Assembly: GCA_964034945.1 (NCBI GenBank)
Contig: OZ035960.1
Coordinates: 106,797,933 to 106,861,932 of the forward strand
Direction: 5' to 3'
Source: Chrysopilus asiliformis
Lineage: Eukaryota; Arthropoda; Insecta; Diptera; Rhagionidae
Length of the DNA: 64,000 nt
Position numbers and translations under genes: made by a program. The notes below the pieces were generated by a model. It searched no databases. It was not told the DNA's origin and saw nothing but the letters and a program-made list of their open reading frames with translations. Below, in pieces: positions 55,792-64,000 of this stretch (positions within the stretch are counted from its first letter, which is position 1; each line of letters starts with the position of its first letter).

Positions 55792-56960
55792 TTTAAGAAA
55801 AGTGTGAATGAGTGAAATTATTCAAAAACAAAAAAAAACTAATCTTAAGAGGATAAGAAGTAAAAAAAAACATACAGATAAGATAAAATAAATTAAGTGT
55901 ATTGTTTCGTCTTTACATTAAAATATATATATAAAATTTAGAAAAACAAACAATAATTCATTTAAAAAAAAAATAAATCAACAAAATTTACACATAGTAT
56001 CAACAAACAATAACTAATGAAAATCACAACACACAAAAAAAAAATCACATCATTAATGAAGATCAAGTGAAGAAGAAGAAGAAAGAAGTTGAAGGAGATG
56101 AAAAAAATAATGTTTTTTTTTCATTACGATTTTTTCGATTTTTCTGTTCCCCTCATATAAAATAAAAACAACACAATTTATTCGTAATCTTCATATCTTT
56201 CTGGAATAATATCAACAACAAGAAGAAAAAGCATTTAATTTTTTTTTAAATACACTTAATTCTGTCTACCCTCACTTTTCAAAATACACATACACACATA
56301 TATATATGAATTCCTCGCTTTTTTTTTATTAAAAAAAAGAAGATATTGTTAAACTTGTTTTATAATTTTTTTTAATTCTAGAGAAAAAAATGTACTTTCA
56401 GGGTATTATTTATTTTTTTTTGTTTCGGTGAAATCATAAAAATTATTTTTTAAGCAATTGAAATAACCGAAATTTATTTTTGTCTCTTTTTTCAATTTTA
56501 TTTGTTCTATCAATCAATAAAAAAAATAATAAATTTCTACCTTTTATATTTCTCTTAAGGGATTTTTTTTATATATATATAAAAAAAAACAAAAAATACT
56601 TTATATATATATGAAAAGAAAGAAAAAAAAAACTTATTAATATTAATAAGAATATATAAATAGAAAAAAGAGTAAAAGTAATAATAAAATAATTATTATA
56701 TAAAAGAATACCTAAGGAATGCAACAAAAATAAAAAATAATAAAAAAATAATGTATTTGTTCGTAATAAGGTGGTACAATGAACTATATTTATATTATAT
56801 AAATAAAAATAACACTAAAAAAAAAAATATGGAAAAAAAAATTACAAAAAGTGAAAAACTTAAAAAAAGAAAGTAAATGTCACGTAGTAATTTTTGGACG
56901 TTGCGATGCATTTATAATAATAAATTTTAATAAACAAGAAGGAAATTACTATTAACGATG
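55792..56960 (+). other. 14-3-3 epsilon 3' UTR with several poly(A) signals
   Basis: An extremely A/T-rich stretch after the stop. Canonical AATAAA hexamers occur at 55887-55892, 56919-56924 and 56929-56934, among others, so several 3' ends are possible. The end given is the strongest downstream double signal, not a proven cleavage site. The AT-rich sequence continues to about 57.9 kb and could be a longer UTR isoform. Confidence 0.55.
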
Positions 56961-58049
56961 CATTGAATTTCTTTTTTTCTAGTTGCATTTTTCTAATTTT
57001 CAAATATCAATAATTTTTTTGTGTTAAATCTAAATCAGCAGCAGCAAAAAAGTCGTCATTGTCGTCGTCGTCGTTGTAGTAGCAGTCCGAGTGAATATCG
57101 CATTTTATTATGAGCATTATTTGAAATACGTTTATTATTATTTTTTGTTTTAAAAAAGAAAAAAACAAAAACAGATGGAATAATAAAAAAAATTATTTTA
57201 ATATATTTACTCTTCCATTTACGCATGAATTTCGATTTTTTATGTTTTATTATTTTTCTTTTTCTCCATGTATTAAAAAAACATTCAATTTTTTTTAAGT
57301 ATTGCATTTTTTTTCTTACACAAATTCATTTATTCACGTTTTCTTTTTATCCGTTTCATGAGATTGTCCCTCCGCCTTTCATTTATCTCTTGTCGTCGTA
57401 GTTGATGCGCCTAAAAATCACATTCGCTTTGATAAATAATTCATTTTTTTTGATAGTACGAGTAATTTAATAAAAAAAATATATCGGTGAATAATAATAA
57501 TAAAAGTAAAACTAATGAGAATTTTTCATTGATTTTTTTTTGATCATTTGCTTACTATATTTAATTATAATCGATTGAATATATTCGAAATAAATATAAA
57601 TGAATTATTAATGAGAAATTTATAAAAAAAAATTTTAATAAATGAAATTTAATGAACAGAAATCAACATCATCATATGAATATTTCAATTTTATACTTTT
57701 TTCTCTAAGCAGCTTTAAATTTTTTGAATAATTACAAGAAATAAAAAGTCTTTTATGAGAATTATCAGAAAAAACAAAGAAATACTTATTAAAATAATAA
57801 ATTATGTGACCACAAAATCAAGTTTAGCTCATTTTCTTTAATTAATTACGTGTAAGAGTATTTTTTTTTTGTATTGCTTTTGTTGTATTTTATTCCATTT
57901 TGCTATATCAAAAAATTGTCTCGTCTTTGTATTTTACTATCAATTTGAAAGTTACAGAGTAGCGAAGTATTCTGCACTTGTGAAAGCTCTGGAGTGGTAT
58001 TCCGTAACTTGATTCAAGCGTTTGTTTCGAGTTAGAAGAAAAAGTGGTA

Positions 58050-58912
58050 CAGTGCAACCTTGTTAGTCTGGACCTCCAGTAATCCGAATTATTCAATAAT
58101 TCGGACAAGCTAATTCATTGCATTATGCATATTGTAATCCGGATTTGAACTCTTTTGGTAATACGGATTCACAGAATGACAGTAATTTTGTAGGTATTTC
58201 TGGCCAACGAAAATATAGAGGGGGTTTCACACCCCATTTTAGGGCTATTTTCAGCCCACAGGGTGATTCTTCGGTAGGCATCTGTCATCCCTGTCTCTGG
58301 CATTGTATTTGGTTATTCATGTGATTTCGAAGTATTTCAAAATGCCACCGAAAGATCACATAAAACATTGTCTCTGGCCGAGGAAAACACCATTTTGGAT
58401 ACTGGGAAGGGGAGATAGTGGTAAGGCATTAGCTAGAGAATTCCAAGTAGAAACTTCAACCAAATCGGACGCCAAAAAGAACAGAGGATCAATTAAAAAA
58501 GTATAGATAGAGGAATGGATCAATGGAAATGAATACTTGCTGCCTCTAGAAGACGTGTGTAACGAAGAAGAGTAAGGTCTTGAAGTGGTTGAAATGAGAG
58601 GTAGTATTAAACATGGAGTCGTCATCAACAGCTTCAGTGTATATCTATAATGGGCGGAAGAAAATCAATCGGCATTACATGACACCCTTGTTATAAGGAG
58701 ATTAAGGGAGTCTGCACTCATTTTACAAACTAAAAAACTGTAAAACAAACTAATATTACTGAGTTTTCAACAATAAAATATATTTTTTGGATGTACTGGG
58801 AGTCTGTTTCGTAACTTTTACAGCAATATAATAAAGTTCTTCGGTAATCCAGATATTTCGATAGTACGGATCACCTCCGTTTTAATTGATCCGAACTAAC
58901 GAGGTTACACTG
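58050..58912. mobile_element. pogo/Tigger-type DNA transposon remnant, 863 bp
   Basis: Ends CAGTGCAACCTTGTTAGTCT and (inward) CAGTGTAACCTCGTTAGTTC, with the TA target on both sides (58048-58049 and 58913-58914). CAGTG.AACCTCGTTA is the typical Tigger/pogo terminus. It contains the start and the end of a transposase but not the catalytic middle. Confidence 0.9.
58342..58743 (+). pseudogene. Tigger/jerky-like transposase, internally deleted and with stops
   Basis: From ATG 58342 the frame reads MPPKDHIKHCLWPRK, then GDSGKALAREFQVETSTKSD and AKKNR: the N-terminal psq/CENP-B-like helix-turn-helix seen in Tigger proteins. Without leaving the frame it continues past stops at 58504, 58576 and 58648 with EEWINGNEYLLPLEDV and then WAEENQSALHDTLVIRRLRE, like the C-terminal end of these proteins. 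About 300 residues, including the DDE catalytic core, are missing between the two parts. Inactive. Confidence 0.85.
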
Positions 58913-59493
58913 TATTTGCTATCTCGGTTTCTCTCTGTCATTTATTTCGGTCAAAACAGAGACAGCGAATACTTCTTGTTCTTCTAACTCGAAACAAACG
59001 CTTGAAACAAGTTACGGAATATCACTCCAGATAATGCAATTGAACTCGCTCAGTGGTATAAGAAATTTGAGGTGCGATCGGAAACACTCAACCGAATTAC
59101 GATTGTCGTGTTGATTTTGACAAAAGCAGCTTTACATGTTGTGTTTAGTGCTTTTCCATCAACAAAAACATGTAAAACGACTCTTTTTCGAGAACGACAC
59201 GACAATGGCAATACGGGTGATTTTTTGTAGGCCCCTAAAATTATATCTTCTGACGATCAAGAAATTAAGAAGATTTTTAGGGATCGTTTACATCTGGCAC
59301 AGTAAATTTATGTTGCACAAATTTTACAATATGAGATAAAATTCTGAAATTTATTCCTAATCTACACGATTAACCAAACCGTCAACGATCGTTGACAGCC
59401 ATCGAAATCTATCATTTTAGCGTCACCGAGCAGCCGTCAACATGTTGATAGTAGATGATCAACAATGTTTCGGTAAACTGTGAATTCGAATTC

Positions 59494-59757
59494 TAAGGGA
59501 TAGTTTACACTATTCCGTGAATTTTATTCTGCGACACTAAATTACCGTTTCCACTGCTACACAAAATTCAGAAATTTATTTCTGAAAGACGCTGGAACCC
59601 GTATTTTTTCATACAAAACCGATAGAATAAATTCAAGTTTCGACAACTTTTGATAATTGATTCTGCGATAGACGAATAAAATTCGCGGTAAATTCTGAAT
59701 TAAATTTGCGGAGAAATTGAAGAAAAAATCGCTAATGTAAACGGCCTCTAAGGACTA
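59494..59757. repeat. GTTTACA-ended repeat family, best-preserved copy
   Basis: Starts AAGGGATAGTTTACACTATT and ends CGCTAATGTAAACGGCC, followed by TCTAAGG. The centre holds CACAAAATTCAGAAATTTAT, TTTTTCATACAAAACCG and GCGATAGACGAATAAAATTC. A similar TCTAAGG heptamer lies at the left end and could be a target duplication. Confidence 0.5.
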
Positions 59758-61419
59758 TTACCAAAAGTGAATTTTTTCTGCAATAGATGAGTGTCATGGA
59801 AAAAGTTGTAAGAAATTTTGGCAAAAAATGCGAATCTAAACATTCCGTTAGGGATCAATTTTTGTGGCCGCAAGCACTGACCGATTAGATCGACTTCAGA
59901 ATGAAAATGCGGTTAAGGCATAGAAAAATGGCAAATCGTTAACCTATTTTGGACCAGCCTTTTGTATTCCATAATAGCAACTTTAACTCATATGTGGTAG
60001 CAATAAGGCTGAAAGGTATTGTTCGGAAAATCGAGCAGCGGACGTCAATGGGTTAAAAAAGTAATCAAGTTTTTTTTTCCAAGCCCCAAAATGAACGATA
60101 CATGTTTTCGCCTGCGGCTCATTTTTCGTAAAAGTTAGATCTACCGACCATAGTTAGAAAAATTGGTCGCCGATCCTTTTATCTTTAAATTTATAAAAGG
60201 AAGGCCGCAAAAGAAAACGTAGGTTATGAATCTCTGCTAAAGTGCTTTAATTTTAAAAAAATATTAGGATTCTATAACGACGTTGAATTTTTATTGGTGG
60301 GTTTGTGTGGCGAGTCATCAAGCATCGTTCATGTAGGGTGAGGTCTTTTATTATCTGAGAAAACTGAATGCTCTGATCGACGCTCCATCCTTTTTGGAGA
60401 GCAAAAAAATTTACTCGGTCCTTATCCATCGAGAAAGTTGAGATAACCTCAGTTTTTGATTAAAATTTGGAAAAGCCATGCATTTAAAAAAAAAAAATCT
60501 AGCTTGAAAAATTAATTAAAATTAATTTAAAGAAATTTGCTGAACATCAAGTAATAAAACAAAATAAAAAAATGTGAAATTCCAAAAGTTTCTTTTATAA
60601 AAATGGGCACTAAAAGAGAAAATTAGACCTTTTTATTAATTAAAAGAGTTTTAACGCAAACTATTTCTTTGAAATAGACTTTTTGATGCAAAAATATGTC
60701 TTTATTTAGGTTCAAAATTTAAGGTTATCTCAGGACGACTCGAAAAGTCGAAAAATTATATCGATATTAGGGTCGATCGCAAATGATCTGCTCGCTCTGG
60801 TCGCTCGATTGAGATAATTCACGAACGCGGCCGTAGATATTTTATTTTTCAGGATTTGCCCAAGTAAGCGAGAGAAAGATTTCGAAGAAAGTGAGTATAT
60901 TGGAGAGAAAACTAAATTATTTGAAGATAAATACAAGATTTGCAAAACTGGCTTATTGTGAGATTTCGTCGCCTAATTTTGAAATCAAAGGCCTCTCGTC
61001 GTAGATAGTTGTAACTTTCCACGCACCGATAGAGTATAAAAATCTGCAGATATTCCCGACTTTGACTTTCCAAAATTTCTTATTAATTATGCGGTATTTC
61101 AAGGACTGTTAAAAAAATTAGCACTTCCCCAATTCATTGAAGGTTTCAAAACAATTAGAAATAATCTTGATTAAAAATATTTTTGGAAATGAAAACTTGT
61201 TCTGTACCGACGACTTTTTAACGGTATTATAAATTCATCGTAAATTTCTTGAAATGACCAAAAGGATTTGTTTATTCGTATAATACTTATATGGACTTAA
61301 AAAAAGGTTTTCTGTCCCGTTACTAACCTTACCTTTAAAGTAATGTATCTTACCTGAAAAAAAGAACTTTGTTTGAGTAAATTTTATTGGAAAAAAATCG
61401 AATGCTTGTTACGAACTTA
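59758..61419. other. no supported gene
   Basis: Intergenic AT-rich DNA between the GTTTACA-ended repeat and the 384-bp palindromic element. Only short biased frames. Confidence 0.45.
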
Positions 61420-61803
61420 TGCTACATTTACACGAATGACAAATTTGTCATTTTTTTCTTGTCATTATGTTAATTCCCATGTAAATAGCATAATTTTTGT
61501 AATTTTTTCTGTCAGAAAATGTCAATCTCTCATAAAAGAATGAACTTGTCCATTCTTTTATGCCAGATTGTCATTCTTGCAAACGCAATATTAGTTATGA
61601 CAAAAGTTGAATACTAAAGTTGTCATAACTAATATTGCGTTTGCAAGAATGACAATCTGGCATAAAAGAATGGACAAGTTCATTCTTTTATGAGAGATTG
61701 ACATTTTCTGACAGAAAAAATTACAAAAATTATGCCATTTACACGGGAATTAACATAATGACAAGAAAAAAATGACAAATTTGTCATTCGTGTAAATGTA
61801 GCA
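61420..61803. mobile_element. 384-bp near-palindromic element with TTA duplication
   Basis: Left half TGCTACATTTACACGAATGA ... TTAGTTATGACA is answered by TGTCATAACTAA ... TCATTCGTGTAAATGTAGCA, roughly 180-bp arms with only a few mismatches and a short centre near 61603-61620. TTA flanks both ends (61417-61419 and 61804-61806). It is a terminal-inverted-repeat element consisting of almost nothing but its inverted repeats. Confidence 0.9.
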
Positions 61804-62864
61804 TTATTAGAGAAACCAATAAAGTTAGGTGTAGAATTTTAAGGGCTTCAAAAAGCTTTTGTGGCATTTTTTTAGGAATTTTTGTTGGAGTTTAGAAAAT
61901 GAAAACTTGAGCGTAATTCACGCGGTCAACTAAATTAATGAAAACACATTGACCGTTAACAGTTGGAAATACGTATTCTATCCATTGTTAACGGTGAATA
62001 ACATGTTCTTTCGTTAAAATCTATTGTCGTGTTGGTACTTCCTGAAAAAACCCGCCAACACATTAACCGTTAATGTTGGAATGGTTGGTAAACCACACTT
62101 TTTCGGTTGACCGTATGGAGCGAGTATTGAAATTAGGATCTGAAAATTCATCGAGTGAAAAATGGAAGCTGAAAAGCAGTTTCCAAAAATTCCACATTAT
62201 TTTTTCAAGATTTTACATTTAATTACTTTATTTTAAGTATTTGATAAATTTAATATATTTCAGTTCACAAAAAACTAACAACACAACACAGTTTTCAACT
62301 GAAAAACAATTCTATTTTATTTTTACAACCATTTTCCTTCGAAATTCTATTGATTTTCAAATAAATTAAATACTAGAGTGTAGAAATATTATATTTATTA
62401 GAAATACAGAAAATAATTTGAGACATTTTGTGTATCTAGTAAAGTGCTCCTAAAAGGAAATATGGAAATCAGGAGATGAATTAAATCAATCACTATTTAA
62501 TCAGAATAATAAGACATAAAAAAATAAATTTTGATGTAATAATTTGTATAAACTAAAAAAAAAATTAAAGTAAAACATCATACCTAATAAAACTAAAAGA
62601 GTAAACACAATGAGGAAAATTAGTTGTAACAATTTTGCTAATCATGTAATTAAAAGAATAAATAATATTAACTAAAAACCAGCATGAAATTTACTTAAAA
62701 TATCACTCAAGAAATCGAAACGTAGTAAATTTCTTTGTGAGATATTTAAACATAAAAATAAAGCAATTAACTACACTTAAAATTATTTGCGTTTGTATTT
62801 GATTTGTGTTTTTAAATTCCTATACAATCTTTTTTAGAAATAAAGGCGTTCTCGATTTATGACC

Positions 62865-63232
62865 CTTGGAACACAATGAACGCAACCAAGCCGTAACTAA
62901 GGACGCTTCGAACTGTCACGCAACGCAGTTCAGGAGCCGTTGAGCACAATAGAAACGTCGTATGTTGCGTTGTGAGACAAACACAGAAAAATTAAAAGTG
63001 AACTAAAGTAGAAAAATATATAAAAATGGATAATTTTGAAGCGATAATTTGCTTTGTTGGTCTTTATCTTTGTTATTTGTATGTTATTGCACTAAGGCTA
63101 TCAATTTTACCTCGAACGACATTTCCCCAACCTCACTTTATGAACTGTCAACGCAGAGTTGTTGCGTTAAAGTTCAAAGTTTGGCCACTTTTGCGTCGAT
63201 GGTTGCGTTCAATGCGTTCATTGTGCTCCAAG
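62865..63232. repeat. imperfect foldback upstream of the astacin 3' end
   Basis: CTTGGAACACAATGAACGCA is answered by TGCGTTCATTGTGCTCCAAG. Inner words GAACTGTCACGCAACGC and GAACTGTCAACGCAGAG, and GTTGCGT in both orientations, also recur. The 111-codon open frame at 63026 lies within it and looks like a chance reading. Confidence 0.55.
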
Positions 63233-63630
63233 AGTGACGTTTTAAGTACGATGAAAAACGTGGCAAATCGAAATACGCCTAAATTTTCAGGAAAAATGAG
63301 AAAAATTTCCTTAAATTTTAATAGCAAGGCCGTCCCAGGAGTGGGCGGCCAAATCTTTTGATTTTATTTTAATAAAAATCGCTCAAGATGTTTGATGTAG
63401 GGGGGAGAGGGGGGGGGGATCCCACTACTAGAGAGGTTCTCAACCTTTGTTTTCTCGTGACCCCATTTTTAATGGGGTCACACGAGGTTTGCTATGGCTT
63501 TTTGTGAGTTTAAACTCATGTTTAACAAAACCTGTGTTTAAAAGAGATTTATTATGTCTTTTGCTGATCAGAAAAAAATGTTATGTATTTAAAACACCTT
63601 TTAACAAATTTTAGAGAACAAATTTAAATT

Positions 63631-63636
63631 TTTATT
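63631..63636 (-). terminator. poly(A) signal of the astacin gene
   Basis: The plus strand reads TTTATT, so the minus strand reads AATAAA, ten bases after the stop codon at 63646. That implies a very short 3' UTR. Another minus-strand AATAAA lies near 63547. Confidence 0.4.
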
Positions 63637-63645
63637 GCCGTAAAC

Positions 63646-63732
63646 TTATTTACATTTATACATTTTCCGTAATTTATCAAAGTCCAGTTCTGTTGGTGCA
63701 TTTTGCTGGCCCAAATCCATAGACGGGTCGGT
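63646..63732 (-). CDS. astacin-family protease, terminal exon
   Basis: This 28-residue exon with stop TAA lies behind a 62-bp intron (63733-63794; donor GTTTTC, acceptor TGATTTTAG). It follows exon 63795-64000 in phase 0 and reads TDPSMDLGQQNAPTELDFDK, then LRKMYKCK. This matches the usual catalytic-domain end of astacins (GQ...LS..D..K...Y.C), with the final Cys that pairs in the domain. The protein therefore ends with the protease domain, with no CUB or EGF domains, as in most short insect astacins. It was missed as an ORF because of its size. Confidence 0.88.
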   Translation of the reverse strand, partial: TDPSMDLGQQNAPTELDFDKLRKMYKCK

Positions 63733-63794
63733 CTAAAATCATAAAAAAAAAGTATTAAAATTTGCATAAAAAATTATTTTATCTAAAAGAAAAC

Positions 63795-64000
63795 CTTTGC
63801 AACCATCGTTGGTTTATTCGCCGATTTTGCAAATGCGTTTTTCGGATAATGCATCAAACTTTTGTAATCGTAGGGCAGACCGAACGTTTCGACAACAGAT
63901 TCTGGTGCTTTAACGAAATTTTGCTGATAGACCGGTTCGATATTATCCCACAGGATGTCGACATATTGATCTCGATCGGGCCGGGATTGTTCGTGCATAA
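63795..64000 (-). CDS. astacin-family (M12A) zinc metalloprotease, internal exon, cut by the window end
   Basis: The minus-strand reading enters from beyond 64000 and starts MHEQSRPDRDQYVDI. This is the end of the astacin zinc-binding signature HExxHxxGxxHEQSRPDRD, so the third zinc-binding His is visible and the first two lie outside. About 40 residues later comes YDYKSLMHYPKNAF, containing the SxMHY Met-turn with the Tyr that also binds zinc. The exon ends GCAAAG before donor GTTTTC, phase 0. Astacins are secreted or membrane-tethered endopeptidases; insect ones act in digestion, hatching and matrix turnover. The ATG at 63998 is internal and not the start. Confidence 0.92.

Larger units (their letters stand above)
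57989..59030. mobile_element. old foldback, split by a Tigger-type element
   Basis: Left arm 57989-58040 (CTGGAGTGGTATTCCGTAAC ...) and right arm 58979-59030 are reverse complements over 52 bp with two mismatches. A second pair GTATTTGCTATCTC / GAGACAGCGAATAC lies further in. Taking out 58050-58912 plus one TA leaves a compact palindrome-like unit. Confidence 0.8.

Noticed and set aside
63026..63361. 111-codon ORF next to the astacin gene
   Set aside because: It lies across an imperfect foldback and shows no conserved features.
63416..63530. hAT element end (AGAGGTTCTCAACCTTTGT, then TCGTGACCCC)
   Set aside because: The terminus resembles a hAT end, but no partner end or target duplication could be found, so it is not listed as an element.

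Overview
This window is nuclear DNA from an animal, most likely an insect and probably a fly (Diptera). It is AT-rich, its introns have GT-AG signals, and gene density is very low. The only complete gene is a 14-3-3 epsilon gene whose protein is almost identical to the insect form as I know it. I cannot name the species. No operons, CRISPR arrays, tRNA genes or rRNA genes were recognised.

Layout: 1-25,650 is intergenic and repeat-filled. It holds (CTGTC)n-associated dispersed repeats, a broken mariner transposase (9.4-9.7 kb), a hAT-like miniature element built of CCGGTT motifs (14.7-15.2 kb), a PIF/Harbinger-like element with an N-terminal transposase fragment (15.9-16.5 kb), an unassigned 165-codon ORF (17.4-17.9 kb), and a 1.3-kb inverted-repeat element with a two-exon coding remnant (22.2-23.5 kb). 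25,652-55,791 is the 14-3-3 epsilon gene: five coding exons, 771 nt of CDS, 256 residues. Intron 1 is about 26.1 kb and is a museum of nested transposons, foldbacks and minisatellites. Intron 2 uses a GC donor. An extremely AT-rich 3' UTR follows. 58-59 kb holds a decayed pogo/Tigger-type element sitting between the arms of an older foldback. 61.4-61.8 kb is a 384-bp near-palindromic element. The right edge carries the last two exons of an astacin-type zinc metalloprotease on the minus strand, cut by the window end.

The two host genes are unrelated: a cytosolic phospho-Ser/Thr adaptor and a probably secreted protease. Most of what is striking is mobile DNA: at least ten small elements whose ends and target-site duplications (TTA/TAA, TA or 8 bp) can be read directly, several nested two or three deep, so insertion order can be deduced. 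Long stretches between them contain nothing I can support beyond degenerate repeats. I found no bacterial-style system and no convincing undescribed multigene system. The strongest unusual points are the GC-AG intron, the three-level nested elements at 49.3-51.3 kb, the spliced coding remnant at 22.6-23.0 kb and the foldback family at 39-46 kb.
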